Below are positions 23,135 through 33,700 of a stretch of 64,000 nucleotides of DNA, piece by piece. Under the pieces are notes generated by a model. That model ran no database searches, was not told the DNA's origin, and saw only the letters and a program-made list of their open reading frames with translations. A program made the translations under genes and the position numbers. The stretch is from assembly GCA_030068075.1 (NCBI GenBank), contig CM057826.1, positions 59,741,312 to 59,805,311 of the forward strand, written 5' to 3'. Source of the DNA: Paguma larvata. Its lineage: Eukaryota > Chordata > Mammalia > Carnivora > Viverridae. Positions within the stretch are counted from its first letter, which is position 1; each line of letters starts with the position of its first letter.

Positions 23135-23463
23135 AAAAAAGATGAAAAGGTTTTGAATTGTTCGCCTCATGTTTTCGCCTTCCTTTCTCTGTTGCTTTTC
23201 TGTGGCTTCCCCAGGTCGCCAACCATCTCCTCCTCTACAAAGAAATTGCAGACTAAAGACAGCAGTGCACTGTGGATTGTGCCGCCCCTCTCTTGGCGCA
23301 GGGCGTAAAGAGCTAACACTTTGGACACTGGGGCTTTTTCCATACTCTAGGGAAATTTAGCTAGTATGGAAAATTATTTGTTGATGAAAACATTTGCATC
23401 CTTCATGGTTTGGAACATAGTTTACACGTATTTTTCCTCTTTGATTCTTTGGCAAGCAAGGGA

Positions 23464-23469
23464 AATAAA
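23464..23469 (+). terminator. CREBRF: Candidate most distal poly(A) signal, CREBRF
   Basis: AATAAA lies in GGAAATAAAATGTTTC, followed by TTCGTATGTGCTTATATGTTT, a GT-rich downstream element. Old repeats resume soon after (about 23615), consistent with the transcript unit ending here. Confidence 0.5.
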
Positions 23470-23614
23470 ATGTTTCAAGTCTCTCCTGACTTAAAGATTC
23501 GTATGTGCTTATATGTTTAATAATTCAAAGTAAGTCTCTGAGATAGGCTGCGCATATACACCGAGCCTTAAGTATGGGGACCTGAGTGAACACCACGGTG
23601 GCACTGTGTTCCTT

Positions 23615-23770
23615 CAGCCAACAAACATTTGTTTAGCCCGTGCTCCGCCAAGACTCATGCTAGGTACTGGACTATGAGGAGATTAGATAGAGATCCAGGA
23701 ACTTCCCAAGTTTGCTGAGGACAGGCAACATGTGAACAGGACTGTGGAATAAGACGAGAGCTGTCGCAAA
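23615..23770 (+). repeat. L2/MIR-like old fragment
   Basis: CAGCCAACAAACATTTGTTT, ATGCTAGGTACTGGACTATG and GACAGGCAACATGTGAAC match the dispersed pattern seen at 11245 and 41762. Confidence 0.5.
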
Positions 23771-24245
23771 TGGAAAGGGTTCCGGGTACATTATTGCCAA
23801 GATACTTGCATGGATGGGGGTACCACATCCAGTAGGGTATGTTGGAGAAGCATTGACAGGCTTGTGTTCGTGACATGCCGGGACTCTTGAAGAAGCTCTT
23901 TTAGCTTCAGTCAAGTGATACCGGGGCCATCTGAGAGCAAAGTGGACATGGCCTCTCAGGGACTGGTCCTGCCGCAGACTTGACCTCCATCACAGGAGCC
24001 TCTGTCATGGTCTGGGAAATTTTAAGGAGTTGGGTGAGCCAAGTCAGTATAGTCTTTAGGAAACCAAATCTTTTGTGAGTAGCACCTAGTTAAATGGGTC
24101 ATTCAGTTGTCCCTCCTCACCCACAATGATTTCGGAACCAGGAGAGCTCTTTAGCAAGAAAGAAAGATGTAAGTTGGGAAATGCTTTAATACTCCTGCTG
24201 AAAGGTTTATAATAGGAAGAGGGCGTTAGAAAGTCTAGAAGGCTA

Positions 24246-24441
24246 GGGGCACCTGGGTGGCTCAGTCAGTTGAGTGCCCAACTTTGGCTTAGGTCATGAT
24301 CTCAAGGTTCATGAGTTTGAGCCCCACATCCGGCTCTCTGCTGTCAGCCTATCAGCACAGAACCCACTTCGGATCCTCTGTCCCCCCTGTCTCTGCCTTG
24401 CCCCTGCTTATGCTCTCCCCAAAATAAATATTAAAAAAAAA
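24246..24441 (+). mobile_element. CAN-SINE, forward
   Basis: GGGGCACCTGGGTGGCTCAG to a 12-base A-run. Flanked by AAAGTCTAGAAGGCT (24230) and AAAGTCTGGAAGGCT (24442), one mismatch. A short internal duplication (GTCAGCCTATCAGCACAG) lies in the body. Confidence 0.96.
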
Positions 24442-25099
24442 AAAGTCTGGAAGGCTGGGGTAGCACTTATTAAACCTCTGCTAGGTGCTTTCCTGTCAGG
24501 TAACCCGGCTCTCAGTGGTGCAGTGAGGTGGGTGGTTGTGTCCATCTTAACAAAGGAGAATAAACTCAGATACGGAGACTCACCTCAAACCCAGCATGCA
24601 TGATAGCCCCAATTCAAACTCCATCTGTTCGCTGCACTGAGAGACGATTCGTACTCCTGAAGGACCAGGCCAGGTCACAGGCAATATGTAACGATATCTG
24701 TGTAGGAGGGAGATAATAGGCTTAGAATGTGAAACCGGAAAGGATGAAAGCCAAAACCTAGCAGATGTAGTAACCGAAAGTTGGTCTCAGGATCTGTGGG
24801 TAGAGGTGATAGAAGCAAAATAGTGTTGGCCGAAGCAGTCAGTCATCGAGAGTGTGGGTCACCACGTTGTACATCTATCCCTCAAAGATGGCCTCTAGCT
24901 TAAGGGCTTAGAGTTGGGTCTCTTCGTTAGAAGGGAGCATGTTGGAAGGTGGTGAAAAGGGGATCTTTGTTTTCTTCTTTACTTGCTACGTACCTGCATG
25001 GTGACTGTCAATTGCATAGAAGCCAGATGTGATGGAGGCCCAAGGTCATGCGTCCTAAATAAGGAGCTTCTATTTAAGGATCCAAAACTTTTGAGTGAT

Positions 25100-26185
25100 C
25101 CGAAAAATGGCAGTTTCTTTCAAAGATTTTAAGCTTAAAACATCACCAGGAATGAACTTAACATGTACAGGGGCCAGATAGAGAAAACTGGACATAGAAG
25201 ACTTAACAAATGGAAAGAAAGATCAAGTTCTTGAACTGGAGCAGCCAACAACATGAAGCTGTCAGCCCTCAAAATTAAAAAATATAATGCTATCTCAATA
25301 AAACATACCAATGAGGTTAAAAAAAAACGCCTAAGTTCATATGGGGAAATAATAACTGGAAGATGCTAGGGAGAAGGAAAGATTGGGCGTTTAATCCAAA
25401 CACATTAAAACACATAAAACTATAAATAAAACTGTCATTTTGGTGCATAAATGAATAGGCCAATAGAACAGAAGGGAAAGTTTAGAAATAGATTCAAACA
25501 TAAGAATTTATCATAGAAACTGTGCCATCCAGAATCAGTGAGAAAAAGATGGATTCTTCAGAGAACAGTGTTGGAACAACTGGGAAACCCTCTGGAGAAA
25601 GAAAAGTTGGCTCTGTATCTCACACCATATCTCAAAATGTATAAATAAATAATAGGAACTGTGGGCAATTCCTTTAAAACCTGTGGGGTGGGGGTGGGAA
25701 GAACTTTCTAACATGGATCCCAAATCCAGGAGTCATAAAGGAAGATTGATAAATTCTATGTGAAACAGAAATAAAAAATTAAAACCTCTTTATAGCCAAA
25801 AACATCATAAGCCAAGTCAAAATGCTATGGACTACGAAGAAAGCTCATCTCAGGGCTAATCCTCCTAATACGTTAAGAGCTCCGGGAAACTAGTATGAAA
25901 GAAACCAACCACCCAGTAGAGAAACGAGTGCAGTAAATACAAAGAGCACTCAATCTCATTCATGAGAAGAGAAATGCAAATTAAAAGATGGCATTGTTCA
26001 CTTCATCAAATTGGCAAAAATCCTAGTGTTTGTTAACACGCCACATTGGCGAGGCCATGGGAAACCAGGCATCTGTACCACGTTTCTGTGGGTAACTGAC
26101 ATAACCTCTATGAAGAGCAATTTGGTAGTCTGTACCTATATTTTAAAATGCACATATCCTTTGACCTAGCACTTCCATTCGCACT
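25100..26185 (+). mobile_element. Old L1 3' end, sense
   Basis: Sense L1 ORF2 C-terminal and 3' UTR landmarks: GGTGCATAAATGAATAGGCC, AGAATTTATCATAGAAACTG, AAATGCAAATTAAAAGATGG, TTGGCAAAAATCC and ATATCCTTTGACCTAGCACT. Stops in all frames. Confidence 0.75.
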
Positions 26186-26189
26186 GGGT

Positions 26190-26335
26190 AAATCATTCTG
26201 TGCTTGTTTCTTCATGTGTAAAATGCAGATAATTCTACCTCATAGGGTGGTTGTGAGAGTTGTTAGATGAAGCACATTAAGACCTTAGTACAAAGTGCCT
26301 GGCACTTAGGAAGTGCTCCAAAAGTTTCGGTAACG
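26190..26335 (+). repeat. MIR
   Basis: TTCTTCATGTGTAAAATGCA, TACCTCATAGGGTGGTTGTG and GTGCCTGGCACTTAGGAAGT match the MIR core and 3' part. Confidence 0.85.
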
Positions 26336-26339
26336 TAAT

Positions 26340-26540
26340 AGCAGCTAATGCACATTGAGTTCTTAAACATACCCTGCATTTATTATGCTGGGCTTGGTGG
26401 TCTTCATGGACTACCTCATTGAATACTCCAACCAACCCTGTGATTGTCCCCAGTTAGCCTCTGGATTCTGAGGCACAGAGATGTGAAGTGGGTTGTCCAG
26501 CAGGTTTCAAGCAGGGTTGACTCCCAAGCTTCCCTTAAGG
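26340..26540 (-). repeat. MIR, reverse
   Basis: CACATTGAGTTCTTAAACAT, CTACCTCATTGAATACTCCA and TGAGGCACAGAGATGTGAAG match the reverse complement of MIR. Confidence 0.75.
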
Positions 26541-26624
26541 GAAGGTGTGTGGAGCACCGGAGTAACACAGATGGGCAAGCACATAGCCCCATGTGTAAAC
26601 ACTACCCAAGGGGCCATATTTAGG

Positions 26625-26815
26625 TTTTGAGGGAAGCTGTGGCGCTCAGTTAGGGCTCTGCCACTTTCAAGTTGGATAGCCTTGCGGCAGGGATATTCAG
26701 TTTTGTTTTGCTTTGCTTTTGATCTACTCTTAGTCCATCTACCAATCTGTAAAACCGGGGTATAACTATTTCAAGTGTGGTTGAGAGGATTAAGCGAGGC
26801 ATTCAGGTCTTCCTA
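26625..26815 (+). repeat. MIR
   Basis: GGGCTCTGCCACTTTCAAG, CAATCTGTAAAACCGGGGTA and GGTTGAGAGGATTAAGCG follow the MIR order, with an insertion of TTTTGCTTTGCTTT. Confidence 0.7.
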
Positions 26816-26849
26816 ATTCATGCTTGCTGATGTGAACAAAAGTACACAG

Positions 26850-27010
26850 GGTGGGAGCAAAAGGGGAAAAGCATTCTGAGAAGAGGAAACAGCACATTCC
26901 AAAGCTACGGATCTAAAAAGAGCCTGAGGAATCCGGGAGTGGGAAGGGGTGAGGTGGCTGATGGCCTTGAAGACCAGCTAAGAAACTTGGACTGTTTTGT
27001 AATAAAAATA
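26850..27010 (+). repeat. L2-like fragment
   Basis: GAAACAGCACATTCCAAAG, TGGCTGATGGCCTTGAAGAC and AAGAAACTTGGACTGTTTTG match a common L2-derived segment also seen at 59640 and 63370. Confidence 0.55.
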
Positions 27011-27019
27011 AAACAAAGA

Positions 27020-27160
27020 GCCACCATTTGTTGAGGCTCAGCTCTTAATTATTTCCATCAAAACTACTCCAGTGAGGTAGATTTAATAAATCCAACGGTA
27101 CACAAAATGGAACTGCCAGGAGCCATAGAAGAGGTGTAAGGTGGGAGGTTTGATCAGTTG
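27020..27160 (-). repeat. MIR-like fragment, reverse
   Basis: CACCATTTGTTGAGGCTCAG and ACTACTCCAGTGAGGTAGAT fit a degraded reverse MIR. Confidence 0.45.
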
Positions 27161-27540
27161 CGATTTTAGAAACTTGGACCAACAGGAGATGCTCTAAGAG
27201 ATCTGCCTTGAATCCCATGCATTAAAAGTATTAATAACAATAACATTTATCATTTTTTCATTTACTCCACAATTTATATTCACTGTAGAACATATGAAAA
27301 CTACAAAGAAATTTAAAGAAATATAAAAAATTGTTAATTCCACCCACCAGAGACTTCCCAATTGATACTTTCCTTCCAGTCTTTTTTCCCTCTCTTTATG
27401 CAAAAAATATGTAGTCATTCGAATGGCTCTTCGTTGGAAGATGTGGAGAGGCCACTGTTAAAACGCCCTTGATACTCCCTCTCTTCCTCCTCTTCTTAGG
27501 ACCACACCAAGGGGAGGGCCTGACTCCCTCAGTGTTTTCA

Positions 27541-27775
27541 GGGAAAGTCCCCAGGACTCATCGCCGCCACCCTCGCTCGCCTCAGGCCGGTCTCTAGGGG
27601 GCGCTGCCGCAAGACCGGGAGCGGAAGGAAAGCGACGCGGAAACGCGCTCAAATTTGGGCACCGCCGCTGCCCGTAGCCGGCGTCCTCAACATGGCGGCT
27701 CCCCAGGATGTCCACGTCCGTATCTGTAACCAGGAGATTGTCAAATTTGACCTGGAGGTGAAGGCGCTTATCCAG
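27541..27775 (+). promoter_or_regulatory. BNIP1: BNIP1 CpG-rich promoter and first exon
   Basis: I count about 22 CpG in 27541-27720, far above the flanks, with no TATA box near the start. Motifs seen: an NF-kB-type GGGACTTTCC on the minus strand (27542-27551), a CTCF-like core AGGGGGCGCTG (27596-27606), and a YY1-type AACATGGCGGC (27689-27699) across the start codon. This is a typical housekeeping CpG promoter. The transcription start is probably at about 27600-27670 (inferred). Confidence 0.8.
27692..27775 (+). CDS. BNIP1: BNIP1 coding exon 1
   Basis: ATG at 27692 in CAACATGGC (A at -3, G at +4). 28 codons, MAAPQDVHV to VKALIQ, then donor GTACTA at 27776. This donor is weaker than the usual GTAAGT. 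Confidence 0.97.
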
Positions 27776-30700
27776 GTACTAATTCCCGGGACACCTGTCG
27801 GGCCCCAGCAGCCCTAAACCCAGGCTCCGCTGGCCTCCTGTGAGCTCGGAGGTCTCACTCCCAAGCTTTCCCTACTTGGTCAAGTCTCCGAGGTCGTTGG
27901 CCCCGTCCCATGGCCGGTTACTCCCTTGCGGTCCCCCTTTGGTCCGCTTCCTTGACCATTGGCCTTGATCCTCCATCCAGTTGCCGTTGTCTTGCCCTCT
28001 TCTGGACACTCCCATGCTCCCCCATCCCTGACCAAGCTTACCTTTTGTGACCCCCATCGGCCCCTCCCACTCCCACTTCTCGACCTGGACCGCCACACAA
28101 CTTACCTGTCACCTTGGGTGGCTCCGCCTTCCGACACCGCCCTCCCCACCAGTTGGTGGCGTCCTGAGGGCCATTGGCCCCGCCCCCTCCTGACCAGCTC
28201 CGCTGGGTCTGGTGCCCGTTGACAACCAAAGGGTGGCTGACACGGGAGGCACCCGGTGAAATGAACGTAACCTAGGCCGTAGTTGTGACTCTGTAAATGA
28301 GGAAATCGGGTGAAATGCCAAGGTCTGGATCAGAGAGTATTTGGGCAAAACTGCGACCCAGACGGGGAGTGTCAGCCTAGAGAGGGGGTCTGAGGGAGTC
28401 TCTACAACTTCCTTTAACTGATGGGATAATTGAGGTGCTTTGCCTTAAGCTATTTAAGGGTAGAAGGCAGCAGAGCAATGAACCAGTTGGCGCAGGCAAG
28501 AGTTAGGAACGTTGAAACGATTCCTTGAATTTAGCAAAAAGAAACCAAGAGTTTTAAACCTTGGTTTTGGGCAAGTCATTTCCATTTCCAACAAATGTTA
28601 CTAAACATTAGATGTAGACTCAGAGTTTGCAACTAACTGTGGCAAAAAGTGAAGGAAAATAGGCTTCCCCATGGAAACCAGGTGCAGAATAAACCAAATT
28701 GTCATGCTTTATTATGGTGCAAGGAAGTGTGGGTTAATGAGTAAGCCAGAGACCGAGCGAGGAAACTTGACGCAAACATTTAAACTTCTTCAGCTTCACT
28801 TCTCCATACACACTGCAGTACTTCTGGGCTGACTCTAGAAAAATAAAAGTAGGCTTCATACAATTAAAACAGCAGGGTAAATAGCAGGGATCAGGATGAG
28901 TTACAGTCAGTAGGCCAGCCTCAGTTGTGGTCTAAGCCAGTCCTCTCGCGGTACAGATGGTCCATTTCACTCCATTGCCTTGAGAAAGGCCCCCTCACCT
29001 CTTCAATGTCTCCTAGGACATTCGAGATTGCTCAGGACCGTTGAGCGCACTTACTGAGCTGAACACTAAAGTGAAAGAGAAGTTTCAGCAGCTGCGGCAC
29101 AGAATACAGGTGAGTAGCTGCGGAAGTAAGATGTGGAGGCCGTGTCACCCTGCGGGGGCTCCGTCCTGGCAGTCGCCGCTGCTTGAGCGCTGTCCAGTTT
29201 CTTCAGTAGACGTTTAGACGGTGAAGGTAACTGGACTAACTTGCTCTCAAGGTAAACATGAAGAATTTGTGAATGCGTCACTCGTGTCTCTTGGGGGTTT
29301 TTTTCGTGCTGCTCTTTGCTCAGCTTCTTCCTCCCTGTTTCTGAGGTCTCCAATCACATCACATGCACGTGTAACACTCCTGAACCCAACTCTGGCCTAT
29401 GTGCTGCCTCAAAAACCAGTAGAGGGAGAAGCACGCCTTTGCATAGCCTGTTTCTGCTGCCGTGCCCTAGAGAGAATAAGATGGGTACATGGGTCTGCCT
29501 GTCCCCGGGTGGGCCCTGGGGGCTTGGTCTCACTGTGTGGTGCTGGAGTTTCATGATCTGTGCCTTTCCCGTATTTCCCCAGACACCAGCCAGCAACTCC
29601 AGTGTTGCTTAACAGAAGATAGTCTGTCTCAAAGCTGGTGGAAAAACGGGCCATTTGGACCTGGGAAATAGCATATCTGGGCCCCGCGTGTTGCCTTCCT
29701 ACGGGATTTTCAAGGGCAGTTCTGAAAATAAGTAGTTTTTGCCATAAGAGTTCACTTTAGAATTTTAGCAGTGTCACTGAACCTAGCTGATCTTTTTTGG
29801 CCTCCGTCTCTAGCACTGATTTAATAATTTAATTTTTATTTTTGAGAGGCTGTTACTTTCACATGTTTTATACATACATATACGTGCACATGGGTGAATA
29901 TGGACACTTCGTGAAAAGTCTCATGTATGAGTCTTACTCTCTGTTCCGCTCCTCCACACAAGTAACCACATTTCTTACTTATCTCTCTTTCCATGGTGTA
30001 GCTACGCAAATACTAAAAAAAAAAAACAAATACATTTTCTCATTTCCACTTCTCATCTAAAAGGTAGCATACTAAACCACCACCTTTTAAAACTTAATAT
30101 CTATTGGAAATCTCTCCATATCCGTGTTAGACAACTCTCCCTCGTTCTTTTTTTATAGCCGTAGTTCTAGCCAGTTCTGTATCAAAGGGCATTTTCTCTG
30201 GACTACTTCTGTGCTTTTTGATTTTTTGGTATTTTTGCTTTGTAAAGCTAATGCATTCCCTAGAAGACCTTTCTTCAGCTCACATGTTTTCAACTCTCCA
30301 ACCACACCCACCACCTTAAGTATTTTCATCTTCTTTCCGTTTAAGTATTTGAGTGCTCAGCGTTTATTTCCTCAACTGACTGAAATTGCTGCACTGATAC
30401 ATTTACATATTTATCATGTGCCTCCCTCCCGTCGTCACCTCCTCACGCACCAGAATATCCTGGCGCCTCGTAAGGACGTACTCAGCACATGGTCAGTGAA
30501 TGAAGAGCTCCATCCCAGTTTTATCTGCGTGTTCTGAACATTTATACCGGGAAATATACACAAGATTTCCGTTTGATGTTTTTAGCTCTTGACGAATGAC
30601 TGCTTTGTGTATTTGCAACAAGGTGGTATGGTACTAGAGAACCGCCTCACGTCCTCAGCATCGCGGTGGTCTCTACATGGTAAATGTCGGCCCTGACTGT

Positions 30701-33700
30701 GTGTAAAACCTGAGTGAGTGTCTTTCACGTGTCGGTGGTTCTCAAACTGGAATTAGAGAACTATTTTACCCCTTCCTTTTCTTCCGGAACTGTCTGCTTC
30801 TCTATGACAGAACTTTTATGGGGAAATTAGGCATTTCTCCCTTCTTTCCCTCCTCCCCTTCTCCCCGTGCATCCATTCTTCCACTCAGCGACTTGGTGCC
30901 TAATAATGTGTCAGGCACAAGGAATATATGTAGTGAACACTAGGTAAAATCCTGCTTCCTGGCCTTCACATTCTGGTAGGGAATTTAGATTTTTTTTTAA
31001 TGTTTATTTAAAAAAAATAATAATGTTTGTTTATTTTTGAGAGAGAGAGAGAGAGAGACAGAGCATGAGCAGGGGAGGGACAGAGAGAGGGAGACACAGA
31101 ATCTGAAGCAGGCTCCAAGCTCTGGGCCGTCAGCATAGAGCCGGACGCGGGGCTGGAACTCATGAACCATGAGATTGTGACCTGAACCATCCAGGTGCCC
31201 TGGGAATCTAGATTTTAAATAAATAATTAAGCAAGTAGCAAATAATTAACTGACTACATTTGCAAAACTTTTCCTTTACATTCTTTTTTTTCTCTGCCTC
31301 AGCAATATCTGGGACCATTAATTGGAAGTTATCTCTGAGCCGGTGAAAGGGTGGATACAGACACGTGTTCTTGCCCAGCACGTGCAAATTAATACATAAA
31401 TGCATATATAAATAGTGTGTAGATGAACTAATACGTTGATGTTTTTAGCTTCAGTAGCTTGATTGGAACTGGAACTTGTTTTAATCTGTAAACAAAGAAT
31501 ATAATTTGATTCTTGAGGCATCGTCTGAAATTCTTGGGGGGGGGGGCGGTCTCAGACTGCTGGCTGTTGTGTCCACTGCCCCTCGCCGAGGTGGACGTTT
31601 GTTTCCGGGGTTTGGTTATTCTGGACTGTGAGCAGTCCTCTTCAGCAGACCTTATCTGTAGGACTTTTGGACAGCCTGGACTGAAGGCAAGTCTTTCCAG
31701 AGGGTTTTGGATTTGCTTTTGCTATCTCTCCTGGGGTTATTAAGTCTGGGAGCACTTTTTATGTTCATTTCTCCTCATGAAGATTCCCAAACCATTTGGA
31801 GAGGATGAATTGTAACTCCAGGTCAGCCTGAGGGTAGCTCCATGGTTATAAATTCTTGGGAGATATTTTGTATCCTGCTAGCCAGAGCCCACAGCAGAAA
31901 GGACAAGCTTCCATGCTGTCTCTCCTGCTGGTTGACAGACATTTCCTAGTTCCCCTTTTCACTGGAGGTATATCTCTTTGCGGGTCCTGGATTTATGGCT
32001 CCCAGCCTCAAATAGCTCAACACTTTGTTTTGCTGTCCCTATATAAGCTTTAAGACCTTCAGACTGTCGGCTGCCAGTATATAATGAAATAGGTACAGAG
32101 ATTGAGAATGAGCGTTAAGACACGCACAGCAGTTTGATATTTTCATGATATCCCAAAGTGGGACCAAGGGGCTCCTATTTAGTAATTTCCCCCTTTCGTT
32201 TTCAGGCATGGCCTAGACTCCAGGAGTAAATGCCCTATCCGAAGGCAGCTGTGCCTCACTCACACGCTGGCATCTCTGGCTCTTAGTTTCCTTCTCACCT
32301 TGGGGCTCCGGGGATCGTCCTTACTTTCTTGCAAACCCAGCTATATATTTAGAAGGATGTTTGTTATATGTCACCTTGCATTCCCAAGTGTTCTCTTTTA
32401 GGAGGGTTTTTAAGTCCTTCATATAACCTCCCTAGAAAGAGAAGTGCTCATTGGTTTTTATATTGGCTCTTAAAATCATTTTAACATAGCTATTTTCCCC
32501 TAAAGGAGCTTGAGCAGTCAGCCAAAGAGCAAGATAAAGAGTCAGAGAAGCAAGTTCTGCTCCAGGAAGTGGAGAATCACAAAAAGCAGATGCTCAGGTA
32601 GGTGGGGCCTGTGCTGGGTCACTTGCCCTGTGGGAGGCTTGTGCAGAGCTTTGCCTAATAAACGTGGCTTAATGATTTAATTGTGCTATTTATACACAGA
32701 CTGTCCTCTCTAGATCAGTAATTCTCAAAGCAAGGGCAGGCAGGGGCTACTGGTAGGTCGAATTGTGTATAGTTTACAAAAGCATATTTAACCTTATATT
32801 CTATTTTTATTTTTAAAACAAAACCAAAAAATGGTTGCTTTTATGGTTGCTTTTATAATACAAGGTCCTTTTTTTTTATAAGGATAACTAATACCAGAAA
32901 AAGTCCACTGAAAATGAACCTACTTAAGATGAACCAAAATTTAGAAGATTTCCAATGGGACCTTATCTTAAAAAATGAAACCAGAAAGCTGTAACTAAGG
33001 TTATGTTATATTAAATAAAATGGAGTTTGCGCTATAGCTCGTGTGCTAACCTTCGGTTGCATAGTTGAGACGTGTGCTCTTTCTCGGTATTGAGTTGGGG
33101 GACTGTCCAACAAAATTGTCTGATGGCATGAAACTGTACCTGTCCCTTCACATTTGACTTTTGTATCGTACAGAGGATTGTCGTTGCAAAAGTATGGGAG
33201 GGCTCCGTCAGCTTTCCCAGGCCATTCTCCTCTGCAGCCGCGGCTGGTCAGCGTCCTCCCCGGTCACGGCCCGAGCTCGGCCAGATCCGTATTTGTCTGT
33301 AGTTTTGCTTCTGATTTGGATCATTCTCCAGCAGTCTCCTTGCTGAGAGCAGCTACGTTGACAATACCCAGCAATCAGGAGAAGCTGTGGGCACGGCAGA
33401 GGCTAGTTTAAGTAGGGAGAGGGAGGGGCGTGAGCGGTGACCAGCGTTAAAGTGCTTGGCTCAGTAGTATCACTGTCCTGATGGCATTTGCTTCCCTTGG
33501 CCATCAAGGATACTCGGATTCTAGACACTGAGTAAAGAGGACCCCTTGTATAAAGTATAGTAAATTCCACCAGGTAAAATGGGCTCAGCATGGGTTTAAT
33601 TTTTTTTTTTTTTAACATTTAATTATTTTTGAGAGACAGAGAGAGACAGAGCGTGAATGGGGGAGGAGCAGAGAGAGCGGGAGACACAGAATCCAAAGCA

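Larger units (their letters stand above)
17573..23485 (+). other. CREBRF: CREBRF 3' UTR, long, alternative ends
   Basis: AT-rich untranslated sequence follows the stop codon. No CAN-SINE or obvious old repeat lies between 17573 and about 23600, in contrast to the flanks. AATAAA signals at 20315, 21558, 23129 and 23464 offer several ends. The 21558 signal has a GT/T-rich stretch about 40 bases downstream and looks best. The 23464 signal would give the longest form. Other visible details are TA-rich stretches (18078-18117, 18895-18912), an exact Pumilio-type octamer TGTATATA near 18296, and many T-runs. Small open frames here are short and unconserved in character. The end point is inferred. 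Confidence 0.75.
23486..27450. other. Intergenic gap between CREBRF and BNIP1
   Basis: About 4 kb of mainly old repeats: L2-like (23615), a SINE (24246), an L1 3' end (25100), and a cluster of MIR and L2 fragments (26190-27160). 24460-25090 looks unique. I see no exon or RNA gene. Confidence 0.65.
29110..32505 (+). other. BNIP1 intron 2
   Basis: Mostly unique. 29820-30540 is T-rich and resembles old L1M antisense sequence. It also holds an L2-like piece (30870-30978), a SINE (30993-31200) and an 11-base G-run (31536-31546). No further exon seen. Confidence 0.65.

Noticed and set aside
27872..28348. Overlapping frames on both strands in BNIP1 intron 1
   Set aside because: CpG-island composition removes stops; no family recognised.
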